The notes under the pieces were generated by a model. It was not told where the DNA came from. It was given only the letters and a program-made list of their open reading frames with translations, and made no database searches. A stretch of DNA of 64,000 bases from Mycobacterium sp. IS-1496 (GTDB taxonomy: Bacteria > Actinomycetota > Actinomycetes > Mycobacteriales > Mycobacteriaceae): contig NZ_LQIU01000003.1 of NCBI RefSeq assembly GCF_001499995.1, positions 62,001 to 126,000 of the forward strand, read 5' to 3'. Below, piece after piece: positions 34,364 to 43,507 of this stretch. Within the stretch, counting starts at the first letter, position 1. Each line of letters starts with the position of its first letter. The position numbers were made by a program, and so were the translations under genes.

Positions 34364-35461
34364 ATGCGTGATGAGTCCGGGCCGTCCTACGACAAGAGTG
34401 TGATCGTCGAGGATCTGACCAAGTCATTCGGCAGCGTGAAGGCCGTCCAGGGGGTGAGCTTCGAGGTCGGGCGTGGTGAGGTGGTCGCGTTGCTCGGCCC
34501 CAACGGGGCCGGTAAGACGACGACGGTGGACATGCTTGCCACGCTCACTGTGCCCGACGGAGGACATGCCAGCATCGCCGGATTCGACGTGGCGTCCGAA
34601 GCGGCAGCAGTTCGTCGTTCGATCATGCTGACCGGACAACAGGTCGCCCTCGACGACATGCTCACCGGTCGGGAGAACCTGGTGTTGTTCGGCCGGCTCC
34701 AGGGATTGAGCAAGCCGGCGGCGCAGTCACGCGCTGACGAGCTCCTGCGCGATTTCGACCTGGTGGATGCTGCCGATCGACGAGTCGGCACCTACTCCGG
34801 TGGGATGCGGCGACGGATCGACATCGCCTGCGGCCTGGTGGTTCGTCCGGAGGTCGTGTTCCTCGACGAGCCGACGACAGGCCTCGACCCTCGAAGCAGG
34901 CAAACCATCTGGGATCTGGTGGCCGGTTTCAAAGAACTCGGGATCGCGACCTTGTTGACGACGCAGTACCTCGAGGAGGCGGACGCCCTCAGTGACCGGA
35001 TCATCGTCATCGACCACGGTGTCGTCATCGCCGAAGGCACCGCTGATGAACTCAAGGAGCGGACAGGCGGAAGCTACTGCGAGATCGTCCCGCGCGATCT
35101 CCACCAGTTGCCGGCTGTCGTAGACGCCCTCGGATCGCTGCTACCGGAGCACAACCGGGCGGCGATGAGTACGACCTCCGACCGCATCGCCGTACCCGCA
35201 CCGGATGGGGTGCACACGCTCGTCGAGGCATTGGCCCGGCTCAACGCCGCGGATATCGAGCTGACAGACATCGCGTTGAGGCGCCCTTCGCTCGACGAGG
35301 TATTCCTGGCGTTGACCGCGGATCCTGCTCGGTCGTCGCCGCCTGAAGCTCGTGACACCAAACCGCTGGTGGACGGCTCGCCCGCGGTTGCGGCGGCGGG
35401 CGGGGGGAAGCACCGTCTGAACGGTCGCGCCTCGAATACGGGCACGGACGCTGTGTCATGA
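34364..35461 (+). CDS. drrA: ABC transporter ATP-binding protein (DrrA-like)
   Basis: I prefer ATG 34364, with AAGAGAG 7 bases upstream and the opening M-R-D-E like DrrA; an upstream ATG at 34334 would add ten residues. The 365-residue protein has Walker A G-P-N-G-A-G-K-T-T (45-53), signature Y-S-G-G-M-R-R-R, Walker B V-F-L-D-E-P-T-T-G-L-D-P-R-S and a C-terminal regulatory domain ending in R-R-P-S-L-D-E-V-F. It powers DrrB and DrrC for lipid export. The tail after the usual end is about 30 residues longer than in M. tuberculosis DrrA and is Pro/Ala/Gly-rich. It follows PKS5 by 43 bases and overlaps drrB by 4. Confidence 0.95.
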   Translation: MRDESGPSYDKSVIVEDLTKSFGSVKAVQGVSFEVGRGEVVALLGPNGAGKTTTVDMLATLTVPDGGHASIAGFDVASEAAAVRRSIMLTGQQVALDDMLTGRENLVLFGRLQGLSKPAAQSRADELLRDFDLVDAADRRVGTYSGGMRRRIDIACGLVVRPEVVFLDEPTTGLDPRSRQTIWDLVAGFKELGIATLLTTQYLEEADALSDRIIVIDHGVVIAEGTADELKERTGGSYCEIVPRDLHQLPAVVDALGSLLPEHNRAAMSTTSDRIAVPAPDGVHTLVEALARLNAADIELTDIALRRPSLDEVFLALTADPARSSPPEARDTKPLVDGSPAVAAAGGGKHRLNGRASNTGTDAVS

Positions 35462-36291
35462 CCGTCGCTCTGGACAAGCCCCGTGACGACGCGATGTCAG
35501 TCACCAGGCCACGGCCGTCGAATGTCCATCAGTGGTGGGTGCTCACGAAGCGGTTGATTTCGCCCACACTGCGCAACGGCGAGGTTCTCACGGCGGTGGT
35601 CGCCTCGGTGGTGTTCACCATCGGTTGGTATGTGCCGCTGAAGAACATCATGGGCGCCACCATGGATATGAGCTCCTATGCGCAATATCTGATGCCGCTG
35701 ATAGCGCTTCAGGGCATCTCCTTCGCCGCCGTCACAGGAGCGCTGCGCGCCGCCACAGACTCCGTGAAGGGAGTCAACCGTAGGTTTCAGTCGATGCCGA
35801 TCGCCGCGCTGACTCCGCTCACCGCCCGTATGTCAGCCAGCGTCTACCGCTGCTCAGTGGGCACCGTCGCGGCGTTGGTGAGTGGTCATGTCATCGGCTT
35901 CCGCTTCTACCGGGACTGGGAGTACACGGTTGCGTTCTGCCTGTTGCTGCTCTTGATCGGTATCGTCCTGTCGTTTCTCTCCGACCTGTTGGGCAGCAAT
36001 TCGAAGAACCCGGAAGCCACCACGCAGTGGCTCCTCCTTCCCCAGCTGATCTTCGGACTGCTCTCCGTCGGCATCCAGCCGGCTGAGCGATTCCCGGACT
36101 GGATCCAGCCAGTCGTCCGTAACCAGCCGATCTCCCAATTCGTCTATGCGTTGCGCGCGCTCGCGGGTGATTCCACCTCCGCTGCCGGGCCCGTCACCTG
36201 GTCGGCCGTCGGTCCGTCGCTGATCTGGCTGGGCGTTGTAGCGGCCATCATGGTGCCCGCGTCCGTCGTCATCGTCCTGAGGAGGCCGTGA
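35458..36291 (+). CDS. drrB: ABC-2 type transporter permease (DrrB-like)
   Basis: 277 residues with a short charged cytoplasmic N-terminus and about six membrane spans (near 45-65, 80-100, 130-150, 155-180, 195-215 and 255-273). The ABC-2 signature region contains L-L-P-Q-L-I-F-G-L-L-S-V-G-I and P-D-W-I-Q-P-V. It pairs with DrrC to form the membrane channel. ATG 35458 overlaps the drrA stop (ATGA), so the subunits are translationally coupled. In M. tuberculosis the DrrABC complex is required to place PDIM in the outer envelope; here the cargo would be the product of this locus. Confidence 0.94.
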   Translation: MTVALDKPRDDAMSVTRPRPSNVHQWWVLTKRLISPTLRNGEVLTAVVASVVFTIGWYVPLKNIMGATMDMSSYAQYLMPLIALQGISFAAVTGALRAATDSVKGVNRRFQSMPIAALTPLTARMSASVYRCSVGTVAALVSGHVIGFRFYRDWEYTVAFCLLLLLIGIVLSFLSDLLGSNSKNPEATTQWLLLPQLIFGLLSVGIQPAERFPDWIQPVVRNQPISQFVYALRALAGDSTSAAGPVTWSAVGPSLIWLGVVAAIMVPASVVIVLRRP

Positions 36292-37151
36292 TGTCACTTG
36301 CGCACGACAAGACACCGGTGAACTCCACCATCCTGCACGAAGACGCGTTTCCGGTCCCTCATCGCCGCACGGGTGAGAATTCGCTGCGCGTTCTCCTGCC
36401 GCACACCCTGATACAACTGCAGCGCCTGCTCATCCGTCTGGTGCGCGATCCGATGACGTTCTTCTTCGGGCTCGTCTTCCCGATCTTCTTCCTCCTTGTG
36501 ATGGATATCGTTCTCGGCGAGACGATTTCGACGGTGACGGGAAACAGCGCGCTCTACGGGAGCGTTCCCATGGTGACTGTCATCGGAGCGATGAACGGCG
36601 CCACCGTCGGCGCCGTCGCCATCATCACCGAGCGGACGGACGGTCTGCTGGCTCGGCTATGGGTTGTCCCGGTGCACCGAGCGTCGGGTCTACTGGCCCG
36701 GATCGGCGCGGAAGTGGTTCGCGTCATCGTCAATTCCCTCGTACTGCTCGGCGTCGGAGTGTTGATGGGTCTTCGGTTCCAGCAAGGTGTATTGGCGACC
36801 CTCGCGTGGCTCTGCATTCCCGCACTCTTCGGCGTGGCGTTCGCGTCGCTCGTGCTCACCGTCGCGTTGTACTGGCCGACCACCACGCTGGTCGACGGTG
36901 TCGTCCTGGTGAATTCGCTCGCTCTCTTCTTCTGCACTGGGTTCGTGCCGCTGGACCAGTACCCAGAGTGGATCCAACCCGTGGTCGAGCACCAGCCGCT
37001 GTCGTACGCCATCGAAGCCATGCGGGGCCTTTCGCTGGGCGGTCCGGTGCTCGAGCCGGTCACCGGGATCCTGCTCTGGTCAGGAGGGGTCGTTGCCCTG
37101 TGCGCCCTACCGATGGTGATCGGCTATCGCAGGGCGTGCCGTCGCGGGTGA
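36291..37151 (+). CDS. drrC: ABC-2 type transporter permease (DrrC-like)
   Basis: 286 residues from ATG 36291, which shares one base with the drrB stop (TGATG) and follows a strong GAGGAGG ribosome binding site. About six membrane spans, beginning with [15 protein letters not shown] and ending in a basic tail. The segment [15 protein letters not shown] is typical of the Drr permease family. It is the second membrane half of the DrrABC exporter. In M. tuberculosis DrrC works with the RND protein MmpL7; no mmpL gene is in this window. Confidence 0.94.
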   Translation: MSLAHDKTPVNSTILHEDAFPVPHRRTGENSLRVLLPHTLIQLQRLLIRLVRDPMTFFFGLVFPIFFLLVMDIVLGETISTVTGNSALYGSVPMVTVIGAMNGATVGAVAIITERTDGLLARLWVVPVHRASGLLARIGAEVVRVIVNSLVLLGVGVLMGLRFQQGVLATLAWLCIPALFGVAFASLVLTVALYWPTTTLVDGVVLVNSLALFFCTGFVPLDQYPEWIQPVVEHQPLSYAIEAMRGLSLGGPVLEPVTGILLWSGGVVALCALPMVIGYRRACRRG

Positions 37152-37165
37152 TGGGGAAGAGTCAG

Positions 37166-38401
37166 ATGTTCTCTGCATCGGTCATCCGCAAACTCGCGCC
37201 CAGCGAGGAGTTCTTCGCCGAGACCCAGACGTTCACGTCAGTGACGGTGTACCTCGAAGGTGTGCTCGACGTCGACGCCATGTCGACGGCTTTCGACGTA
37301 CTGCTCGAGATGTATCCGGTTTACGCCGGCCACTTGGAACAAGGCGCGGACCGGCGATTCCAGATCGTTACGGACGACCTTCTTCATGCCGGGATGTGGA
37401 CGGTAGAAGGCGATGATGATCGCAGCCCGCACATGCGACTCGATCAGAGCGTGTCACTGCTCAATCTACTCGTCCGAACCGGCGCCGGACGCGCCGAATT
37501 GACCCTGTTCGTCCATCACAGCCTTGCCGACGGCCACCACATCGCGGGCCTCTTCTTCGAGTTGTTCACCCGGTACACCGAATTGGTGAAAACCGGTGAC
37601 ATCGGACCAGTCGATGTTCAGCAGGCGCCGGACTCGGTGGAAACCGTTCTGGCGCAACGCGGTATACAGAAACTACGCAGGTCCGGGTTGGACCGGTTCA
37701 TCCCAGCGATGTTCGCGTACGAGTTACCGCCACGTCGCTCGTCCGGACTGGAGCAGCCTACCGAGCCGGTGGCGGTGCCCGCTTCGCGTGGGCGGTTGAC
37801 CAAGGATGAGACGACGGCCTTGGTGCGATTCGGGCGAAAGAACCGGCTGTTCGTCAATTCACTTGTCTCTGCCGCGATTCTGCTCACGGAGTGGCGCCTT
37901 CGGGAGACGCCGCACATTCCGATTCCGTACCTCTGTCCGGTGAACCTGCGTGGGTTGCTCGAACCGCCCGTGACGCCGACCGCCTGCACTCTCGCGCTGG
38001 GAGTGGCCTGCTACCTCGCTCAGATCACCTCGGACACCAATCTCACCGGGCTGGCCCACGACATCGCCGACACGCTGCAGGATGACCTGTCCGAGGGAGT
38101 CATCCAGCAATCGATGCTTCATTTCAGCTTGCAGTACGAGGAGATCCCCGGGTTGCCCGATGCCGTCATCTTCACCAACATCGGGAACGTGTCGGCTGTG
38201 CCGACGCCTCCGGATCTCGAGATCGTCGACTACCGGTCCGAATTCCACCGTGCATCCGCCGCCGTGGTCGACATCTACACATGCGGAATCGCCGCCGGCC
38301 AACTGCGTGTAGAGCATCACGTCCAGAACGCCGCGTCAGAGAGGTCGATCGAATCGATCCTCTCGCTGCTGCGTGCCGCCTCGCTCGAGTCTCAAAACTG
38401 A
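37166..38401 (+). CDS. papA5: Polyketide-associated acyltransferase (PapA5-like)
   Basis: I start at ATG 37166 because GGGGAAGAG lies just upstream and the product then opens [10 protein letters not shown], like M. tuberculosis PapA5; an ATG at 37151 overlapping the drrC stop would add five residues. The 411-residue protein is a condensation-fold acyltransferase with the catalytic H-H-S-L-A-D-G (117-123). PapA5 moves mycocerosyl chains from the Mas synthase onto the diol of phthiocerol. A working HHxxxDG site says acyl transfer to a hydroxyl still occurs here. The donor is unclear because no mas-like gene is in the window. Thirteen bases separate it from the methyltransferase gene. Confidence 0.95.
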   Translation: MFSASVIRKLAPSEEFFAETQTFTSVTVYLEGVLDVDAMSTAFDVLLEMYPVYAGHLEQGADRRFQIVTDDLLHAGMWTVEGDDDRSPHMRLDQSVSLLNLLVRTGAGRAELTLFVHHSLADGHHIAGLFFELFTRYTELVKTGDIGPVDVQQAPDSVETVLAQRGIQKLRRSGLDRFIPAMFAYELPPRRSSGLEQPTEPVAVPASRGRLTKDETTALVRFGRKNRLFVNSLVSAAILLTEWRLRETPHIPIPYLCPVNLRGLLEPPVTPTACTLALGVACYLAQITSDTNLTGLAHDIADTLQDDLSEGVIQQSMLHFSLQYEEIPGLPDAVIFTNIGNVSAVPTPPDLEIVDYRSEFHRASAAVVDIYTCGIAAGQLRVEHHVQNAASERSIESILSLLRAASLESQN

Positions 38402-38413
38402 AGGAGAGAACAC

Positions 38414-39247
38414 ATGTCTGTCAGCAAGATTCACGTCGACTTGAGCGGACCGCCGCAGACGATGCTGGACATGCTTTACGGGAAGGCGCTTGACGCCGGC
38501 TCGCCGCAGCCGATACTCAACGACACCTTCGCGAAGGAGCTCGTCGAGCAGCTCGATTACGACTGGCAAGCCAGTGCGATCACCCGGCAACGCCGACGCC
38601 AGGTCGCATCGATCGTGGTTCGTGGCACGCAGTTCGACATGTGGGCGCGTCAATTTCTGGCGGCGAATCGATCCGCTGTGGTTCTGCATCTCGGATGTGG
38701 GTTGGACAGTCGGGTGTTCCGGTTGGATCCGGGCCCCGATGTCGAGTGGTACGACGTCGACTTCCCAGATGTCATCTCGCTGCGCGAGCGACTCTATCCC
38801 CAGCGCGACCACTACCACCTCCTGTCCGCGTCAGCCACCGATCCGTCATGGCTCACCGCCATCCCGGCGGACCGTCCGGCACTGCTGCTCGCCGAAGGGC
38901 TGAGCATGTACCTGCCCGAGGCCGAGGGCATTGCGTTGCTACGCCGTGTGGTCGACCGTTTCCCTGCCGGGGAACTGACACTCGACTTCTGGAGCAGGCT
39001 GGGAATGCGGGCACAGAAGAAGACGAACAGGGTGATCACACATTCCGGTTCGACACTCGGCTGGACGGTGAACCGCCCCGATGAGATCTTGGGTGCCGTT
39101 CCTGGACTTCGATTGATCTCGGCGACGTCGATGTTCGCGGCCGACACGGTGCAACGGTTGCCCAAGGGGCAACGCCGCGTCGCGAAGGTGGCATCACGCA
39201 CACCCGGTCTTCGGAAGATCATTCAGTTCCACCGTTACGGCTTCTGA
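38414..39247 (+). CDS. SAM-dependent O-methyltransferase, leucine-carboxyl-methyltransferase / TcmP family
   Basis: 277 residues, ATG 38414, excellent GAAGGAGAG ribosome binding site. The SAM-binding motif L-G-C-G-L-D-S-R lies at about 93-100, followed by Y-D-V-D-F-P-D-V, and L-L-L-A-E-G-L-S-M-Y-L is the next family motif. This places it in the LCM (PPM1/TcmP) family, many members of which methylate carboxylates or hydroxyls of polyketides. It is the last gene of the long operon. In the M. tuberculosis PDIM region the phthiocerol O-methyltransferase is Rv2952, which as I recall belongs to a different family and lies elsewhere, so this is not its direct counterpart. Substrate unknown: a hydroxyl or carboxyl of the locus product is the obvious guess. 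Confidence 0.88.
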   Translation: MSVSKIHVDLSGPPQTMLDMLYGKALDAGSPQPILNDTFAKELVEQLDYDWQASAITRQRRRQVASIVVRGTQFDMWARQFLAANRSAVVLHLGCGLDSRVFRLDPGPDVEWYDVDFPDVISLRERLYPQRDHYHLLSASATDPSWLTAIPADRPALLLAEGLSMYLPEAEGIALLRRVVDRFPAGELTLDFWSRLGMRAQKKTNRVITHSGSTLGWTVNRPDEILGAVPGLRLISATSMFAADTVQRLPKGQRRVAKVASRTPGLRKIIQFHRYGF

Positions 39248-39253
39248 CGCCAA

Positions 39254-39268
39254 GCCCCCCACGGGGGC
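39254..39268. terminator. Hairpin between convergent methyltransferase and monooxygenase genes
   Basis: GCCCCC-CAC-GGGGGC, a six-base GC stem with a three-base loop, in the 24-base gap between two converging stops. Symmetric, so it could serve both strands. No U-run, as is common in mycobacteria. Confidence 0.6.
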
Positions 39269-39271
39269 GGC

Positions 39272-40750
39272 TCATCTGAACGCGTAATCACTCAGCGGGA
39301 ATCGCATCGACTCACGCACTGCGTTGCGTGTGGAGGTGGGGCGCATCATCGTCGCGTTGTCCCGGTAATAGTACGAACGTGACGACGCACAGTTGCCGCG
39401 GAAGAACACCATATCCTCGGCACGGTCGCTGATACGGTCGAAGAACCGAGTGCTCGCTTCTTCGGTGACCTCGAAGGTGTCGGCGTTGCGACGCCGCAGT
39501 TCGCCGAGCAGTCGGTCCATGTGCCGCATCTGATACTCCATCGTGTTGAAGAACGAGAAGCCGGCGAAAGAGTACGGACTGGCCAGGTTCAGGAAGTTCG
39601 GGAAGTACGGCACGCTGATGCCCTGATAGGTCTGAAATCTGTTGTCACGCCACCATTTACCGAGGTTCCTTCCATCGCGACCCACCACCTCTATGGCCGG
39701 GAAGTTGGCGTCCCACAGGTCGAAGCCGGTCGCGAGCACCAACGTGTCGATGTGTTCCTTGTGGCCGTCGGCGGTCACGATGCCGTCCGGGTCCACTCGT
39801 TGGATGCCGGAGGTTTCGAGACGCACGTTGGGCTTGGCGAGTGTTCGATAGTACGAGTTGTGGTACGTGGGCCGCTTGCAGCCGAAGTCGTAATCCGGCG
39901 TGAGCTTGCGCCGCAAGTCCTTATTTCGGATCGACAGGAACATGTGCAGCTTGGAGAAGTTCGCGGCCACCAGGGTCAGCGGTTTCGCCCAGCGGTAGAA
40001 CACGATTCCCGGGATGACTCCGAGCTCACCCATGCCGTCGGTCACGAACCGGAGAGCCCGCTGCAGAGGAGGTATCCGAACGAACAGCTTCTGCAACCAG
40101 CCTGGAATCGGGAAGTCCATCTTCGGGATGACCCAGATGGGTGTGCGTTGAAAGACCGTCAGCGATGAGGCTTTCTCGGCGAGCTCCGGAACCAGCTGCA
40201 CCGCCGTGACGCCGGTGCCGATGATCCCGACTCGACGGCCCTCCATCGGGAAACTGTGATCCCACCTCGTGCTGTGGACCATCTTGCCGGTGAAATCGGC
40301 GATACCGGGGATGTCGGGTACGCGGGGCTGGGACAGGAAACCCGTTGCGGTGATCAGCATCCGGCTGGTCATCATCTCACCGGAACCGAGAATCACTTGC
40401 CACACCTGCGCATCCTCGTCCCAACGAGCGCCGTCCACGGTGGTGTGGAACCGCATGTAGCGACGAAGGTCGTACTTGTTGGCGATGTGATCGGCGTACT
40501 GCTTGAGCTCCTCGCCCGGTGCATACAACCGAGACCAGAAGGGGTAGGGCTCGAACCAGTAGGAGTACGTGGTCGTCGGGACGTCGACTGTGAGGCGGGG
40601 ATAGCGGTTGATGTGCCAGGTACCGCCGAGGTCGTCCTCGCGATCGAGGATTGCGAGGTTGTCGTAGCCCACGCGATTCAGCTGGATAGCCGCGCCCATC
40701 CCGCCGAACCCAGCCCCCACGATGATCGCGTCCAGTAGACCCTCACCCAT
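39272..40750 (-). CDS. Flavin-containing monooxygenase with Baeyer-Villiger fingerprint
   Basis: 492 residues from ATG 40750 (a GTG two codons upstream is possible). FAD motif G-A-G-F-G-G at 12-17; NADPH motif G-T-G-V-T-A near 178; between them F153-T-G-K-M-V-H159-S-T-R-W163, a full match to the type I Baeyer-Villiger pattern FxGxxxHxxxW. Such enzymes insert oxygen next to a ketone to give an ester or lactone, though some only oxidise N or S. It converges on the PKS operon with 24 bases between stops and shares no operon with it. Its place beside a PKS that leaves ketones makes a tailoring role attractive but unproven; a catabolic monooxygenase is the alternative. Confidence 0.85.
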   Translation of the reverse strand: MGEGLLDAIIVGAGFGGMGAAIQLNRVGYDNLAILDREDDLGGTWHINRYPRLTVDVPTTTYSYWFEPYPFWSRLYAPGEELKQYADHIANKYDLRRYMRFHTTVDGARWDEDAQVWQVILGSGEMMTSRMLITATGFLSQPRVPDIPGIADFTGKMVHSTRWDHSFPMEGRRVGIIGTGVTAVQLVPELAEKASSLTVFQRTPIWVIPKMDFPIPGWLQKLFVRIPPLQRALRFVTDGMGELGVIPGIVFYRWAKPLTLVAANFSKLHMFLSIRNKDLRRKLTPDYDFGCKRPTYHNSYYRTLAKPNVRLETSGIQRVDPDGIVTADGHKEHIDTLVLATGFDLWDANFPAIEVVGRDGRNLGKWWRDNRFQTYQGISVPYFPNFLNLASPYSFAGFSFFNTMEYQMRHMDRLLGELRRRNADTFEVTEEASTRFFDRISDRAEDMVFFRGNCASSRSYYYRDNATMMRPTSTRNAVRESMRFPLSDYAFR

Positions 40751-41306
40751 CGTCACAAGGTACCCGTTGAACGTCGGCCGCCGGTCACGATTCCCCTCAC
40801 GCAGGCCCTAAATTCGCTTTGCCTACACCAGGCGCGCCAGTGATTCGCCGCGCAGCGACACGTTGAAGGCGCGGAGGAACGGCAAACCGCTTGCATGAGT
40901 AAAGATCGTCGGCCGGCCCTCACGATCGGTGCAGCGGAGCGGAATGGTGCCGACGCAATAATTCGACGCGTCAAGTGCATTTGCTGGACCCGAGTTCTCC
41001 GCTCGACATCATCCGGCGGCCGACGAACATATCGGCCCTAGCAGGGATAACGGCGTTAATAGTGAGACAACCCACGGGCTGACGACGAAACCTGAGAGAT
41101 TGCTGAGACGCATTGCGCCGGACGCTGACGAACAGGTTCACGACGCAACAATCGCTGGCCCGTTGCCCGCTGCCAGTACTAAATCGTCACTTCGCGTTTA
41201 AGTATCAGCGAATCTATTTCAACTGTGTTACGACATGGGTTACGCTCCTCCGCAAGCGCGGTAACAAGTTAGCCCGCTTTCGAATATCTGGGGTGGAGGA
41301 ACAACA
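40751..41306. other. Gene-free region, 556 bases
   Basis: Separates the divergent monooxygenase and PE-PPE-domain genes, so both promoters should lie here. The stretch 41180-41240 is AT-richer than its surroundings and is the likeliest promoter area for the PE-PPE gene. I see no clear -35/-10 pair and no gene. A small open frame at 41113-41364 runs into the PE-PPE gene in another frame and has no ribosome binding site. Confidence 0.5.
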
Positions 41307-42986
41307 GTGGGGAATCATCGAGCGATCGCTCATGGAAGCCGAAACAAATTGGCGCCATCGGTGACGGCAGGCCTGGCGCTGGGGGGCGCGGCACTCTTCG
41401 GCTTCGCGTACGCCGCCGGTAGCCATGCGCCCAGTGTGGGGCTTCTGGCCACCACCATCTTCATCGAAGGCACCAGGGACATCTATCCGACGGGGGAGCC
41501 GGAACAGGGCTGGGACCGGATGGAGGACAGCCTCGATGGTGCCTACACGCAGCCTGGCACGAACGTTCAGTACGACGGAACCGGGACGTTCCCGCTCGGC
41601 TCGAACGTGTTCATCGACTACTCGCGAGCCATGGGCGTCCTCACCGGCGCGAACGATCCGCTCTACGACGCCTCGAAGGCGGAAGCAACCGATCGGACCA
41701 TCAAGGCCATCAAGACCGCACGGGCCCAGAACCCGAACGAGGAGATCGTCGTCGTCGGCTTCTCGCAGGGTTCAGGTGCCGCGACGGACGCGATCGAGCA
41801 GCTAGAGAAGGAAGACTACGACACGTCGGGTATCACCTTCGTGTTGACCGGCAACGGAACCCGGAACAACGGTGGCTTCTGGGCCGGGCTGCCGCCCGGT
41901 GTGTACGTGCCGGTGCTCGGCATCAGCTTCGGTGACGCGACGATTCCGGGCAATACCAAGATCATTCAGGTCAGCAAGCAGTACGACGGTGTCTCCGATT
42001 CACCCAAGTACATGTTCAACCTGGTGGCCGGCGCCAACGCGATCATGGGCCAGTACTACCAGCACAACGACTACTACCGCGACGTGAAGCTCGACTACAA
42101 CGGGGACGGTTCGGTCAACCAGGCCGACTTCGACAAAATGGAGGACGAAGGCTACGCGACCGTCACCTACAGCAAGGAGACGATCAAAGATGAGAACGGG
42201 GTCGACACCGGTCAGCCTGTTGTCACCGACGTTCTGATCCTCAACCAGCCGGGTGATCTTCCGCTTCTGCGACCGCTGCGGGACCTCGGAGTGCCGGATG
42301 CGATTGTGGATTCGCTCGAGCCGTTCTTCCGCGCGATCATCGAAACCGGTTACGACCGCCCGACAGACGGTGTGTATCCCTCGAAGCCGGTGATGTTCCA
42401 CATCCTTCCCGGGCCGCACCAGTGGGTCGATGACGCGCACGCGATCGGCGAAGGGCTGGACGACAGCCATGAGCAGCTGGCGGCGGCCGTCACCGCCCCG
42501 CAGCCGGCGCCTCTGACGACGCGATCAACACAAACTGCGGGGTCGTTCAGCACCGCCTTCACACCGCAATTCCTGCCGGCACCGAAGACCGCGTACACGC
42601 AACCGCCGGCACTTGTTCAAACGGGTGCCACTCAGGCGCCGGTGGTGCCCGCCGGCGGAACCACATCGTCGACTACCGCGCCGACCGGAGGTGCCCCGGC
42701 CGGTGGAACGCAGAACCTGCCCGGCCTCAAGGCGTTCAACAAGGTCGTGACCGGTGTGGCGAAGTCGATCACCCAGGCACTGACACCCAAGAAGACCACC
42801 GGCGGCTCGACCGGGACCGGCACCACCGGCACGGGCTCAGGAACCGAGGACACCGGGCCCACCACAGGCGGGAGCACCACGACGGAAGGTGGGGGCACCA
42901 CGGGTGCCGGCGAAGGCACCGACGGCGGTGCGGGCGCCGGCGGGACCACCGGCGGCTCGGAGAACACCTCCGGCGGCACAGGTTAA
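41307..42986 (+). CDS. Membrane-anchored or secreted PE-PPE-domain serine hydrolase/acyltransferase
   Basis: 559 residues from GTG 41307 with GGTGGAGGA 7 bases upstream. Residues 1-45 are a basic start followed by a hydrophobic segment (L-A-L-G-G-A-A-L-F-G-F-A-Y-A-A), a signal anchor. Residues about 50-400 form a PE-PPE (PF08237) alpha/beta-hydrolase with nucleophile S153 in G-F-S-Q-G. An EF-hand-like calcium loop sits inside it: D263-Y-N-G-D-G-S-V-N-Q-A-D274. Residues about 400-559 are Pro/Thr then Gly/Thr low complexity, as in a wall-spanning tail. There is no PE or PPE N-terminal domain. Related proteins Chp1 and Chp2 of M. tuberculosis finish acylation of trehalose lipids beside pks and papA genes, so a lipid acyltransferase role is plausible here. 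Confidence 0.85.
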   Translation: MGNHRAIAHGSRNKLAPSVTAGLALGGAALFGFAYAAGSHAPSVGLLATTIFIEGTRDIYPTGEPEQGWDRMEDSLDGAYTQPGTNVQYDGTGTFPLGSNVFIDYSRAMGVLTGANDPLYDASKAEATDRTIKAIKTARAQNPNEEIVVVGFSQGSGAATDAIEQLEKEDYDTSGITFVLTGNGTRNNGGFWAGLPPGVYVPVLGISFGDATIPGNTKIIQVSKQYDGVSDSPKYMFNLVAGANAIMGQYYQHNDYYRDVKLDYNGDGSVNQADFDKMEDEGYATVTYSKETIKDENGVDTGQPVVTDVLILNQPGDLPLLRPLRDLGVPDAIVDSLEPFFRAIIETGYDRPTDGVYPSKPVMFHILPGPHQWVDDAHAIGEGLDDSHEQLAAAVTAPQPAPLTTRSTQTAGSFSTAFTPQFLPAPKTAYTQPPALVQTGATQAPVVPAGGTTSSTTAPTGGAPAGGTQNLPGLKAFNKVVTGVAKSITQALTPKKTTGGSTGTGTTGTGSGTEDTGPTTGGSTTTEGGGTTGAGEGTDGGAGAGGTTGGSENTSGGTG

Positions 42987-43004
42987 AATTAGTTAGCCCC
43001 ACGG

Positions 43005-43036
43005 CTGCCCGTCACCGCCCCGGCGGTGGCGGGCAG
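43005..43036 (+). terminator. Strong hairpin after the PE-PPE-domain gene
   Basis: Two 14-base arms (43005-43018 and 43023-43036) pair around a four-base loop with a single G-T wobble. It begins 18 bases after the TAA stop and has no U-run. Confidence 0.8.
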
Positions 43037-43138
43037 CACTTCGTGTCTCTATGCCTGACAGCAAATCACCGGTGCGGCGGCCGATGCGCCGCTACCATCC
43101 GAGAGCACCGGTCATTTCGACATCCGATCGAGGAACCC

Positions 43139-43498
43139 ATGGACATTGCCATCATCGTCGTCACGATTGCGTTAGCGGTGTACCTTGGGATCGCCGCCGT
43201 GCTGAACATCTTCTACATGGAGCATGCTCGCGAGAACGCCACGCACTTGAAGATCTCTTCGAAACGGGTGCGCTTCATCGGCTGGTGCCAACTCGCCGCT
43301 GTGATCGGCCTGGTTGCCGGCCTGTGGTGGTCAGCGCTCGCCATTGCGGCCGCAATCGGGCTGCTGCTCCTGATGATTGGCGCCGTCATGGCTCACCGAA
43401 AGGTCGGTGACTCGATCAAGGAGATGGTGCCGGCCGTGGTGGTGTTCCTGCTGACCGGCTTCGTCATGGTCGGGCATATCGCACAGGCCGGCGCTTGA
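43139..43498 (+). CDS. DoxX-like four-helix membrane protein
   Basis: 119 residues, ATG 43139, with GAGGAA as ribosome binding site. Four hydrophobic helices (about 3-24, 46-63, 64-84 and 95-116) with short loops; the first loop contains N-I-F-Y-M-E-H-A-R-E-N, the second R-V-R-F-I-G-W-C-Q-L-A. This is the pattern of the DoxX-like family (PF13564/PF07681), small inner-membrane proteins, some of which join redox or thiol-stress complexes. No partner gene is nearby, so no specific function can be given. Confidence 0.75.
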   Translation: MDIAIIVVTIALAVYLGIAAVLNIFYMEHARENATHLKISSKRVRFIGWCQLAAVIGLVAGLWWSALAIAAAIGLLLLMIGAVMAHRKVGDSIKEMVPAVVVFLLTGFVMVGHIAQAGA

Positions 43499-43507
43499 CA
43501 GCCCGCG

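Noticed and set aside
36659..37165. Long upstream extension of the PapA5 frame
   Set aside because: It runs inside drrC in another frame; homology and a ribosome binding site support the start at 37166.
41113..41364. Small plus-strand frame before the PE-PPE-domain gene
   Set aside because: No ribosome binding site, overlaps the real gene out of frame, and has no recognisable sequence.
42780..42986. Gly/Thr repeats at the end of the PE-PPE-domain protein as a possible PE_PGRS or repeat array
   Set aside because: Irregular low-complexity tail without the GGA-GGX pattern or any regular unit; no PE domain.
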